Positions 10,154-21,671 of a DNA stretch of 64,000 bases are shown here, in pieces. This stretch comes from Gracilaria gracilis (lineage: Eukaryota > Rhodophyta > Florideophyceae > Gracilariales > Gracilariaceae): the NCBI GenBank assembly GCA_030374805.1, contig JARGSG010000227.1:248001-312000 (forward strand), read 5' to 3'. The translations under genes were made by a program, and so were the position numbers. Position 1 is the first letter of the stretch. Each line of letters opens with the position of its first letter. Below the pieces are notes generated by a model. The model ran no database searches, was not told where the DNA came from, and saw nothing but the letters and a program-made list of their open reading frames with translations.

Positions 10154-13100
10154 ATGCATAAAATGGTTCCACATAGTGCATCGAGGTCTACGTCACCGGC
10201 ACCCTCAAGCTCCGATATGAAGGTTGGAAAACTGTATGGCTCCGGAGATGAGCTTTACACAGTATGCCTGGCAATCCGCGATCACTACGCGTCGACAATG
10301 CGAGATGAAGACCGGCCAAGGAAGGTGGGATACAGCGAGTTCGTTGATTACATTATCAAGAATCGAAACGTCCTACCGCTGGCCAAGAATTACTTCTATA
10401 TGCTTGTGGGTCCAGGACATCCGACGTTTACTGACAGTGAACTACGGGTCGTATCTCTGAAGGGGTCTTATCGTCAGGTATACCTCTGAACGAGGTTATT
10501 GGACATTTTGGACGGTGATAGGGACTGGCGTGTAAGGGACTTCTGGAATGCTTATACCGAGGTGAACTTTAAACGAATACCGAAGAATGTGACTTTGACC
10601 GAGTTCTTCAAGTCCATGACTATACCTCCTAAGCGAGTGGGACGGGTGGTCCCCCCGTTCGCCACAACCGTTGCCACACATTTCCAAAGGATTCTCTTTC
10701 TCTCGCTCATTCAGAAAGTTTCCATGGAAAAAAGAGTTGTAGGCCAGAAGAGGAAAAGAGGAGACAAGGGATATTCCACACCTTTTGTGAATGTCCAAAT
10801 ATCAAACAAACTCCAAGCTCAGCGTGTTGGCTTTGGTGTGCAGCTCATAACGAAGGCATGGGATTGTTTCCCTCAATTCCTGGGATTCCCTACTGTGGAG
10901 GTCATGGTTCTTCCATTCATCCGAGTCATGTACGACGAAATGCAGTTTGAAGCGATTGAGACGAGGGCAGAGGGGTTCTTCCACCGGGATAACGAGCATC
11001 GCTTGCTACCGAGCAAAGGTGAAACTGTTATTGAAACAGAGGTCATCGCGTGGGCATTGAATTTACCTCAAGACATCGATGCTGCCCTCCGAATGCTTGC
11101 GAAGGAGTTCATTTCGGACCTCAACAAGGTTATTGTGAATGAGCAGTTCTTCTCAATTTCCGAACCAGGACGATGGACAGTTCTGAAGACGTTTAACAGA
11201 GACCCATCACGGGCGTTTGCTCAGAGATTCGATAGTTTCTCGAATTCGCTTGTTTCCTCCGTCATGGAAGCCATAAGCCCGTTGAAACTGAAAGAATCAG
11301 TGAACGTCCCTGGTATGGGGGTAATGCCGATATCCAAACCAGAACCTTCCATACAAATTGAAGATGATGTGGAGAAGGTGGAGGAAATTGGGAAACCAAC
11401 GGAGCCGAAGGATGGGAGAGGCGAAGAAGGAGATGGTGATACGAACATAGTGGCCGACATTGGGAAAGGAAGTACTTGTGACGAAGCGTCCGGGGTAGGC
11501 GTAATACCCCACCATCCATGGCGTCGTTGGATGACAGAATTGGTTTCCGAAGTTGTGAGGAGGAGATGAAGAAGTACTTTCGCTTGTACAATTGCGGGTT
11601 TGAGGATATGGTAGAGATGGACGAGACGTTGCGCAGAGATGGTTTGTCTCCGTTAGGAAAAGTTCAACTGGTTCTCATGGACCCTCCGTAAACAACAGCT
11701 GGTACGATGTACTGAGCCCTCAGGACAAGAATAAGGCTGCAAAGCTTCTATCAAGACTGCTACGTCCTGGGGGCCATTTCGTGATCTTTAGTGCTTTCGA
11801 GCAGGTCCAGCAATGGAGAGATGTACTTTCTGCCATTGGGGCAAAAGACGAAAACGGAGTACCAAGGCGTTCCTTTGTTGTGGACCAGGTCCCAATGCAC
11901 TTGGTACGGTCGCAAGGCAACCCGATGCGTAACCCTGGACGTAGGTCGTGCTCCCTTTTCCCTGCAATGGAGTATGCTGTACATGGAGTTCGAAATGGTC
12001 TCAGCTACGCGCAACAGCATGTGACGGTGAACTATGAGAACTTCAACTTCGTGCAGTCGAGGTACCCGGGGTACCACAGTGTCATTGACCAGGTACCCCC
12101 CATGTCTAATGGGGAGACTCTTCAGTGGAAGACAAAGAAGGAAGGTGAGGGCTACGTTTTACAAAAGGTGAGGTCCGAACAGAAACCTCGGGCATTGTTG
12201 AAGGAGCTAATCAGTCGGTTTTCCCAGGCTGGGGATATTGTGGTCGACTTGTTTGCGGGGACTTTTCGACAGCAATGGCATGCATGGAGTTACAACAGCA
12301 TCGTAGGTTCATCGGGTGTGAGCCGGACCCTGACTGCTTTGCCGATGCTAGGCACGCCGCAATTGTTCAATTCGCATTGTGCGTGCGGGAAAATGAGACG
12401 GATATCCAGGTAACGCAGGAAGTTCGGAATCCTATGATTAGGGTGTTGAACTTATTTCCGAAGTCGAATGTCCGCCCATCGAGATCATGGAAGGCTCCAT
12501 CCGGGTACCCCCAGTATCAAAAGTTTCCTACGTATATTGTAGACTTTCTGCCGTCAATGTGGCGGGATGAGAGCTTGGTCACGACTGGTAGGCGTAAGGC
12601 CCTTCACAAATGGCCTAAAACTTTGCAAGGAAAGATGGGGCTTCTGGATTGGAATGCCATGTTGGCACTGAAAGCGACGATGTGCGGTTGTCGTATCGGG
12701 AACTAGACGATTCGCCACCCTGGCGCAGGAGTGTGGGTGTTCACTACACGCCGATTCATGGAAAATGAAGAGATATGTTACTTCTATGGAACACTGGTGT
12801 ACCATGACCTAACGAAGAGAAAAGAGGTACACAAGAAATATGGTGAAGGTTTATTGGGAGCCACTTCCGAACGCTTTTGGAAGTATGCGATGGAGTTTAA
12901 CGTCCGCGGCAATATATTCCATAACTTCCCAGAAAGAAGACAAGGAGTAAGTTTATTACCTGTATGGGTTGTCCCCGCTCCTTTTTCATTGGGTGGAACG
13001 ATTAACGATCCCAAATATATGGAAGGTGATAAGGACATTGATGCAGTTGCGGATGGTGTGACGAAACGAAGGACTGCAAATGTGCGGGTCATACGAACTT

Positions 13101-13255
13101 CAAGTACAGGACGCACCCCGCATCAACTACGAGAATAACAAATGCTTGCGGTGCGAGCACTTCGGAAACTGGAAGTGGGAGAGGAGTTGTTCGCGGACTA
13201 TGGAGTAGAGTATAGCTGGAGTACATTGGAAAATCCTATTATAGTAATCGATTAG
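10154..13255 (+). pseudogene. DNA amino-methyltransferase fused to SET domain, broken
   Basis: The likely start is ATG 10154 (MHKMVPHSAS) and the end is the TAG at 13253-13255. The N-terminal part (to about 11570) has no known domain apart from an acidic linker. Next comes an N6-adenine or N4-cytosine type methyltransferase in permuted order: the catalytic DPPY-type motif near 11685, LLRPGGHFVIFS, then the AdoMet-binding DLFAGT near 12245 followed by RRFIGCEPDPDCFADARHAA. The last part is a SET domain, with a GVWVFTTRRFMENEEI opening (about 12728) and the closing VRALRKLEVGEELFADYG. Several breaks (stops and phase changes) lie across the gene, so this copy is dead. The methyltransferase would mark DNA and the SET domain lysines of a protein such as histone (family knowledge). 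It is divergent from the dioxygenase gene. Placing both in one element is inference. Confidence 0.65.
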
Positions 13256-13710
13256 AACGTGTAGTAAATTAGCTACATGTAAAACAACACCCTAAACCTC
13301 GATAATGAAGTGGCACTTGTTGCATTCCAACTTCGCCGTTGAGCACGAATTGGAAACTAAACACTTTAGCTCAAGTGCAAGATGGAAGTACGTAGATACA
13401 TAAAAGGTAGTGAAGGGCATCGAATATGATGCGAAACCTTGTACGTTTTTTAACATTATGAGAACTATTCAGAAATGGAGATTTCGGTGTCATTTTTTCG
13501 TTTCGGAATCGGGAAATAAAAAACCGCACTCGGTGATTTCCACCACACTCCACTCGATTGGGGTGTGCATTCGATCGGTGACGTTCGATCACGGCGAGTG
13601 CCAAACACGTCGAGAGCAGAGCAGTTCCGATTCCAGTGACCTTCGATCACGGTCAGCGGCTAAGACTTCGTGAGCCCAGCGTCAACCGCGAGGAACCGTT
13701 CGGATTGTAT
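13256..13710. other. Non-coding spacer
   Basis: No coding frame is supported. Two imperfect copies of TTCGATCACGG (about 13583 and 13640) lie just ahead of the next gene and may be part of its promoter or of an element end. Confidence 0.4.
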
Positions 13711-16338
13711 ATGGCGAAACGTAAGACGAGGGGTGTGAATGCGGAGGAGGTTAGCGGTCGCGCGTCAAAGAGCCGAAGGCGTGGCGAAACGGTAAGTGGC
13801 GAAGTTCGCACCGCTCGTAGTACGCGTGCGCCTCGGAGTGGTTTACGTGGGAAGGGGAGGAAGGGTGCGGCGAGGAGCGACGTTGCGGCGAGGAGAGACG
13901 GTGCGGCGAGGAGCGTCGGGGGCGGAACATCGGAGCGAACAGAGCGAACGGAGCGAACGGTAAGCATTGTGATGACGAAACCTATTGCGAACGCACGAGA
14001 TCAAGAAGTTAGTCCGAAGAAAAGCATAGGAGCGCAGCGAGGTATGCCGAAAAAGATTCTGCGCGGTGGTCGGTAGAGAGATGGTCGTAGAAGAGGCGCA
14101 GAGACTGCGCAAGTTTTAGAGGAGAGCGATAGCGGGGATATGATAGTGAAGGGTAAAGAGCTTCGTATGAGTGTCGAGGGAAGAACGATAGCAAGGAGTA
14201 GTACCATATTAGGTAGTGGGGGTCTTCGAGGAAGAAAGGGAACTAACGGTGATAAAGTGCCTAAGGCTGGGGTACCCGAAGAGGTGGAAGGAGAAAGGGA
14301 GAGAGTGAGGTGTGGTCACCCGGCGAGGACGCGAGGAGTGGAGAGTTTGGTTGTTGTGACACCAAATAGAGTGTCAGAGAAGGAAAGCATTGGTTTCGAG
14401 CAAGAGAATGCGAACCGAGAGAAAGAACGAGTGGGGCGTGTGCGGCCAATGGCAGAACGTGAAACAGGGGAGGGTAGTGAGAGAAGAATAGGGAGTGTGG
14501 TTCATGGATTGGTGGGTGTTGAAGTTGTGGAAAAGGGGGGAGATAAGCGACGAGAACACGCAGACGGGAGAGTGGTACGACGTAGAAGTGGTGGATCAAC
14601 CAAGGGAATTGTCGGAGGGACAGCAGCAGTGGTTGAGAGGGAAGTCGAAGGGGAGGACAACGTACGAACAGAACGGCGTGGGGAAGTGAATGTCGTGGAG
14701 ACGGCGGCACTAACGCCTCAAGGGATGCGTGTAAGGCGCAACACCGTTTTACTTCCGAAGGATGTGGGAGACGAAAGTGACGGCGGTCGTGGAGAAAGCG
14801 GAGGTAGAATTCGAGGAGATCAATGGGGATCTACAAGGGAACGGGAAGGGAATGAGGAGAACTTAAGCGTATTGCCGCGGTCTGCACTCGTTCAGAGGGT
14901 GAATTCACTGAAGGGACAGTTGGGAAATATGAAGGAAGATCACCATACATTGATGGTGAGTTTGAAGCTGACGCAGGAAGAGCTGGGACGGCTGAGGGAG
15001 GAAAATAAACGACAGAATGTGTTGATCGAAAGTCTTCGGGAGGCAGTGAAGGGGAGAAAGCGAGGTGGTGGAGGAAAGAAGGTGAGAGGGCGTCGAAAGT
15101 ATGATATTGGAGTGGAAGAATGTTTTTATGGATTCGCAAGGGCTGTATATGATAGGATTCTTCATTATGCGAAGTTGGAGGCGTCTAAACTTTGTTTCGA
15201 CACGGAAAACGTTGGTAGCAGCTGGAAGAACAAAAGTGAGACGGTGGGAGAAAGTAGAGAGGGGAGCATGTTTGTAGTTGGGGAGAAGGAGATGGTGCCT
15301 AGGTGCCCAATTCAGGTTGCATATGAGATGAGGGCGTACACACCATCGACAGAGGGTGGAAGTGATGTGTTGTTCAAGTATGTGGTCGAGACAGAAATAA
15401 TGGGAGAGACGTGGGAGACGATAAGGGAAGCGGGGAGGAAACAAGAGTGCGTGGAGAATGTAAGCGGGGACAAGTGTCTGAAGCAGCGGATGAAGCAGAC
15501 GATAAGCGATGTGATTGGGGTGCGAAAGCGGGCTGCTCGGGACAGATTATTATCTTTACTGGGATATGATTTGATTGCGAAGCGGGCGAAGCCTAGCGAG
15601 GGGACGGAACTTGGTGAGGAGTTGAAGAAGCAGATGGACGAGGCTCGCGAGAAGCTTATGGGAAGTGAAGAAGATGGGATGAACAAGTTGTGTGCGTGGA
15701 GAATGAGCCGTTTCGAAGATCTTGCGTATTCTGGGTCAACTGTGCATGATCCACAGTGGAGCTGTGATATTGAAGACAAGTATTTCAAGAACGGAATGGC
15801 GGTGGCAGTGTTGGAGGAGTACATGGAATACGCAGTGGAGACCAAATATAATGGGGAAAAGCATTACGTGGATGAGACGGTGATGCACCTCGCCAGACTT
15901 GATGCGTGGATTGGGTGTGTTGTGAAAACGATGAACGAGGGTGTGGGACGTGGAGGACAAAGGCAGCTCTTGTTTTCTACATTGTATGGGAGGTATCTGC
16001 CGAGGGCAGTGGAGGGTATATTGAAGGTGGCATGGGAATTGGTGGGGGACGAGCACGGCGAAGAGTTTGAGAACGATCGGTTTTTAGAGGGGGATCCGAG
16101 GTGTGTGTCCGGAAATTCGGATAGAACTGCGACGGTTGGGTTGTGGATTCCATCGAGGGAGAAAGTATATCTAGCGGTGAGGGAGGAATACTTTATGGCG
16201 AATTTTTCGCGGAGACTTGGAGCGGTTCTTGATTGCTACATAGCAGCGTGCCGACCGGAGGAGCCCAGTTTCAGTCGTTTGGTTGGGCACCGGGAAGAGG
16301 GTACGGATGGGGCAGAAGGAGGAGCGGGGAGAGGGTAG
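13711..16338 (+). CDS. Basic coiled-coil partner protein of a Plavaka/CACTA-like transposon, one in-frame stop
   Basis: One plus-strand phase of 876 codons starts at ATG 13711 (MAKRKTRGVNAEEV) and ends at 16338, interrupted once by TAG at 14074-14076. The N-terminal 350 residues are basic and disordered, rich in R, G, E and V. A coiled coil follows (LVQRVNSLKGQLGNMKEDHH, TQEELGRLREENKRQN, about 14900-15040), then a folded-looking region with conserved-type tryptophans and cysteines (YGFARAVYDRILHYAKLEA, WIGCVVKTMNEG). No catalytic domain is recognised. It is convergent with the transposase at 16.5-19.5 kb and shares its strong purine bias on the plus strand, so I infer that it is the element's second gene. 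What it does is unknown; DNA binding or transposase assembly would fit a basic coiled-coil protein. Confidence 0.45.
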
Positions 16339-16465
16339 GGTGAATAAGAGTGGGAGGAGTGGAGATAGCTGTGGGATGATGAAGATGTGGTATATCTTCT
16401 TCATCCCATACCTAGCAGAGAACATGAACGGAGCCAAGGATAGAAAAGAAAGGGATGAGTCCAAA

Positions 16466-19400
16466 CTATGGAGAAACGTTGTCGGATGTGGAGTGGGTGG
16501 AGATGGGAACTGGATGGGCGGTGTGGTTATGTTTGTCGTCTGTTGCCCATCGGAGGCATACGCAGTTGAGGGTGACATCGACTTCGTCGCTTGGTGGGAC
16601 GAGCTCCATGAACTGTACGAAGGCGAACTCCTTGGAAGATGGAGTGGAAGAAGGAAGGGTGAAGCGAAGAAGAGAGATGAGTTTGCAGACCCAGACGATG
16701 GGGGTGGAGTTGGAGGAGCTGGTGCCTGCGACGAGGACGTGAGAGAACTTTGGGGATTTAGAAGGACAGAAGGACGTGGCGGCAAATATTCGTTGGATGA
16801 GAGGGACTGGAGGATCCGGGAGCGCGAGCTCGTTCCGCTCTTCAATGTAGTGGTCGAGTGATGGGACATAACCGCCGGCGACGTAAGCGAAGTTGACTAC
16901 GGTGATTCGGGTGCGACGGAGAGTGGGGGAGTTCTCTGAGAGTTCAGGACTTCGAGAGAAAGGGTGATGAATGAAGGGAGGGAGTGTTTTCGAATCTGTT
17001 GGAGGATGGAGAGAGTGTCGGTGGGGAAGAGGTCTTGTAGAGATTTCGGATTGAAATGAAGATTAGAGTGGAGGAATTTGTGGGCGGTGATGAGATCAGC
17101 AAATGAGATGAGTTTTCCGTCACGGACCAAACCGGGTTGGCGGGATTGGATGGGAGAGGCGAGGGCAGGAGTGGAGGAAGTGAGGGAGGGGTTGGTGGAA
17201 AGGGGGTTCCAATCTTTGGTGGTGTTCGAGTGATGGATGGCGCGGATGGTTTCTTCATGTGCGGAGGACCTGCGCTTCGAGGTTTTGGAGTAGTGTGACT
17301 TGAAGAGGGAGTGAGCGTGTTCGAATAGGCCGGCATCGTTGAAGTGGAGGCCTCCAAAGCGGCGAATTTCCTCGACGATGTGGTCGAAGAGATGGAACTT
17401 GAGGGTGCCAAGGCTGGAAGTGTGGTGGGGGCCGAGGATGAGTACGGCTGTGCGCTTGAAGGAGCGGATTTGGAATTGGAGGTCGGTGAGGCGGGAGTCG
17501 GTCCATTCTGCGGAGGTATTGTATCTCATGGAGAAGAGGAGAAGATCGGAGTACTTGGTGAAAACGGAAGTGATGGGAGCTGCATCGACCTCGTCACAGC
17601 AGCGGTCGAAGAAGGCGCCGATGAAGGGGAAGACCATGTCGAGTGAGCGGTAGTCTTTTGCTTCGAGCATACCATGTAGGCCGTCGGAGGTGAAAATACC
17701 GTTAAGGGCCTGACCGTTGTCGGAGGAGGAAAAGTCGATTGGAGTCCTGTGGCTAGGGAGTGCTTTTCGATGGCGGCGAGGATGGTGTTCGCGTTTTTCA
17801 GGATGGAGGAGCGAACGGAGTTGAAGGAACGACGGGACTTGGAGGAACGGGGGGTAGTGAAGAGTGATTCTGACTTGAGTCTCTCGATGGCTGCGAGCTT
17901 GATGAGCGTGGAGATGCCGAGGTGGAAGTTATGGAGTGGTTCGAAGGGGAAGATGTTGTAAGGGGAGAGGAGAGGGGTGATGTTGAGGAGAGGGTAAGAT
18001 TCGAAGAGGGAGTACTTTGCGAGGGAAAGGGAGTGGAGTGCTTCAATGGCCTTTTCCTTGGTGTTTCGGGCAATTCTGGGCTTTCTGGCGAGGAGGGCCT
18101 TTTCAGCATCTTGGAGGAGGGTAGAGTGTGATTTGCGGGCATCGAGAGTCTGGGTCTGGGATCGAAGAGGGGGGATGGAATGTGTAGGTGGAGGTCGGAG
18201 CGTGGGACGGTACATCGGTGGCATGGATGCGGGTGGCGGGTGCCGTGGGAGATGGCCAGAATGTCCTTTGCTTCTGGGATGTCTGCGCAGTAGCTGGCGA
18301 TGATTGGGTGACCATGGCGGAGCACGCCATTAACGTCACGGAAGGGGAAGCCGGTGAGGCCGGAGGAGAGAAGAGGGTCGAGGAGGTTGGAGATGGCACG
18401 CTGGATGAGATGCATTTTGGTAGAGCGGGAGATGCTGGATGAGGTTTGGGGGATGGTATCGAGGTCTTGAGAGGAAGTGGCGAGATTGAAAGAGGTTGGA
18501 AGGTATCCGAGAAGGGTGAGGTTGTCGGCGATACAGTTGCGACGGAACGAGTCGGAGAAGTTGAGGAGGGTGATGTGAAGGGGGTAGGAGGTGATGGAAG
18601 AGGATTTGACGGAGATGGAGGACTGGTCGGAGTATACTTGGACGAAGCCGATGAAGGAGTCGATACCGGTGTTCTCAGGGGTGTACCAGATGCAGGAGTT
18701 ATTGGAGGACTGCATGATTGCGTGCTTGAGGGCTGGGACAGCTTCTTTTCCGAGGGAAGAAGCCATGGGGTGGGCGAAAGCGGGAGAGCCGGAGGAGGTT
18801 GTATGGGGGACGTGGTGGAAGAAGGTGTTGTCGGAGTGTGCGAGTGCGAGTTGTTTTTTAAGGACTTGGATAGCATCCTTTCAGAAGATGGTGGCTGTGA
18901 AGAGGTGCTGTGGGTCGTGCAGGGTGGTGGGGGTGAAACCGATGTTGGTGACTCGGTGTTGGAAGAGGTTTGTTTGAAGTTTGAGACACTGGGAGGCAGA
19001 GGAGACGGCGTTGTGGAAGGCTGATTTGGAGAAGGAGGGATCGTGGAGGAGAGGGATGAGTTCGTCTGCCTTGCGGGGGCCGAGGGTGGAAGCGATGGAA
19101 GAGATGTAGAGGACCATTCGTTCGAGGTGGGTGTTGTTGAGGAGAGGGAAGGAGGGGGGCGGTGGAGGAGGTGGGGAGGGGGAGAGGGAGCAGACGGGAG
19201 TGCTTACGATATGGTATACGTCTTGGGTGTGGACGGAGAGAGAGAGCTGCTGGTGGTGGTAGGAGTCGTCGTCGGCGATGGGGACGTTATCGGAAGGGCG
19301 ATTGGAGAGAGGTGGTGGGGGTGGTGGTGGGAGTAGGGGGGTGGACTTGTGACGCTTTTTGCGTGGGGGGAAGTGAGGGACGTTGCCGCCGGGGGAGAGG

Positions 19401-19507
19401 AAACGCTTGTTGGCGGTGAGACGGTTGGGGCATCTTCTTTGGTGCCTTTGAATGGCGGGGATGGTGCGAGCGAAGAAGGAGCGGCCTTCAAAGCAACAAT
19501 TAGGCAT
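16466..19507 (-). mobile_element. Plavaka-type (CACTA superfamily) transposase gene, decayed
   Basis: Reading leftward from ATG 19507: a C2HC-like zinc finger (CCFEGRSFF then HQRRCPN), a proline/serine-rich linker, then the transposase core. Diagnostic segments are SYPLHITLLNFSDSFRRN and NLTLLGYLP, then LRHGHPIIASYCADIPEA and HPHPCHRC, the loop usually holding a catalytic Asp and a CxxC-type cysteine pair, LNITPLLSPYNIFPFEPLHN, TLKFHLFDHIVEEIRRFG and SLFKSHYSKTSKR. The C-terminal tail domain (FSHVLVAGTSSNSTPIVWVC, ending 16466) also fits the family. One TGA at 18881-18883 lies in phase and frameshifts near 18150, 17750 and 16920 break the rest, so the gene is dead. This family is best known from fungi. 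The product cuts and moves its own element in the nucleus. The assignment rests on motif order, not on a database search. Confidence 0.6.
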
Positions 19508-20488
19508 GGCGGGGAGCGGTGTGGGGGTGTTGGGGGAGAGGCGGGTACGTAGTGGTGGGGAGCGTAATATGGCGCACGGAGGGTGGGACGGAATGATGGG
19601 GGAGGAGGCACGTGATGCGAAGGCGTTTCAAAAGTGAGAGAATAGACGGCCGATATCTGATATGAGAGTTGTTGAATAGATGTGCTGTATCTCTATAGAG
19701 AGTTCCTATTCGAAGGGTTTGTATTCTTCTAATCGTATTCCATAAGGAGCTATCTATGTGTATATATCTCTATTCGCCGCCTTATAGTTCTAATTATGTG
19801 CCACTTACACACTTACATTAGGTTCGGAAACTAGCATGAACGGAAGTAACATGCTAGTTTGTCTTCCATCCAAACTAGCAATGATGGAAATAATCGTGAA
19901 TGATTCTTTCCACATAAACTAGCACAAGTGGAAATGTGGAAATATTTTCGGAAATTAAGCACATCCAAATTTGGATAAATTCACCGGTTTTTCGATCATT
20001 TTAATTCGGTCATTTTTGACACCAAAACTGGCATTCCGATAACACCGACGTACATATCGATATCTGGAAGAGATTCTTTACGGAGAGCACGTAGATCTTC
20101 ATAACCAGTATGGATCAAGTGCATCTACCAAGGGTACATGCTCTTCATACCAAACACCATAGTGAACGCACACTATTGCTCATCCACGCTCGTTCTCCCG
20201 CTAACGACTTCCGACCGTTGTCGTCCGCGCACAACTGCCGTTTGAAAAGCGCTGACCTGATCTTCCGCAGTTGCTTCTGCGACTTATACCCTCAGTCAAT
20301 GACCGATGATCGACGATAAGCACGAGCACGATTCCTTCGAATTAGTTCCGTGAAATCAAAGCCGCTGTTTACAAACTAACAAAAACGATACTACGCGGTA
20401 TAATGGTTGCGTTTATCAAACGCATACTGCATATCACAGGGATGTACTGATAAAAAGCGCATTCGTCGTAGAATCATTTCAGCACTCT
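19508..20488. other. Non-coding region between two transposons
   Basis: A/T-richer than its flanks and without a believable gene. It contains the AAACTAGCA repeat cluster, and probably one end of the Plavaka-like element and one end of the Harbinger element. Confidence 0.5.
19828..19933. repeat. Cluster of AAACTAGCA modules, likely subterminal repeats
   Basis: The 9-mer occurs at 19828, 19872 and 19916, and inverted (TGCTAGTTT) at 19852. Three copies sit inside short inverted flanks: GGAAG/CTTCC (19842-19866), TTCCATC/GATGGAA (19864-19889) and TTCCAC/GTGGAA (19909-19933). Repeated short sites near an element end are typical transposase-binding sites of CACTA and Harbinger elements. Confidence 0.6.
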
Positions 20489-21537
20489 TTGAATGCCATC
20501 GGAACGGTTTCGAAAAACTATTCTGTACAGAGAAGACGTCCAACAATAATTAAGCGATTGCTAACCTACGAAACTTTGTCTACCAATCTGAACTCTCGCG
20601 CGTTTCGCAATGTGTTTCGTATGACACGAGACCATTTTGAAGGCCTATTTATGAAGATATCCCATCGTCTTGGAAGAAGCGTTGAAATGGGCGAGCGATC
20701 CAAGCGCCGTACTCTTTCGCCAAGTACTCGCTTGGCTATCACTCTTCGCATGTTGGCCGGCTCACGTTATGCGGACATAATGCTTTCTTTCCATGTGGGG
20801 CGATCAACGGCGTATCAGGTATTCCACAAGACCAGGAAGGCTATTATGGAGGCGATAAGCCTTCCTGGTCTGCCGCAAGCTGTGGCAGAGCTCGAAAACT
20901 CTCGATGGGATTCAAACATTCGCGGCAACGTCTCAGCCCTCTATCGGGCTGTGTTGGAGCAATTGATGGTATCGCCGTAAAGAAAAAGAAGCCGAAGTGC
21001 ACTAATGCAGCGGCGTTTTATTGTCGCAAGAACTACTACTCGCTTCCGGTTCAAGCACTAGTAGATTCGCGATATCAATTTTTGGACTTCTCAATTCGAT
21101 GCGTTGGCTCTACGCATGACCAATTGGCACATGCTGTTTCAAAACTGGGACGCTATCTTGCCGAAAAGAATCTACGAGTTGAATATTGGATTGCTGGGGA
21201 TGAGGCCTACGTCTGTACTAACAGTCTCATTTCCCCTATTCCTATTTCGCAGGTCCGAACGTGCTGGGAGGACGCATTTAACTTTTATTTATCCTCGTTA
21301 AGGATACATGTTGAACAGGCCTTTGGTAGGTTGGTCGCTTCGTGGAGGATTCTGAACTACCTGGAGTTCTCTGTGAACGTCAACTGCGAAATTGTGGCAG
21401 TTTGTATGAAGCTACACAATTTCTGCATAGAGAATGGATGATCTGGTGGAAAGGATATTACTGAGGACGAGCTCTGTGAGCGCACTCGGGACGTTTTGGC
21501 CCGGTATGAGTGTTGTAAGGAGCGACACGCTGATTAG
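20489..21537 (+). mobile_element. PIF/Harbinger (DDE) transposase gene, one frameshift
   Basis: The first part, read from 20489 (no ATG fixes the start; the first in-frame ATG gives MTRDHFEGLF), shows the helix-turn-helix of Harbinger nucleases: RLAITLRMLAGSRYADIML and VGRSTAYQVFHKTRKAI. The phase changes near 20905, after which the catalytic core is intact: GCVGAIDGIAV (first Asp), FYCRKNYYSLPVQALVDS, WIAGDEAYV (second Asp) and RIHVEQAFGRL (Glu), then MKLHNFCI. A TGA at 21439-21441 follows, yet the same phase continues for 31 codons to TAG 21537 with an acidic tail like that of intact relatives. Transposases of this family need a Myb-like partner; the candidate is at 22.6-24.1 kb on the other strand. 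This copy is inactive as read. Confidence 0.85.
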
Positions 21538-21671
21538 GTAAGTGGGGATGAGGAGACTGAGATAGGTGGTGTATTTGTAATATCAAAGAGAAACGCTTTG
21601 GTGCAAGTCATTGCATGTAAGAAAATAACGCGTCCCTTGCCTCGTGGTGCGCCTCGTAATTATATCCAATC

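Noticed and set aside
16171-16869. A 232-codon minus frame and a 192-codon plus frame over the same bases.
   Set aside because: A third phase on the minus strand contains the transposase tail; the other two are low-complexity serine/proline or glycine/glutamate translations of skewed sequence.
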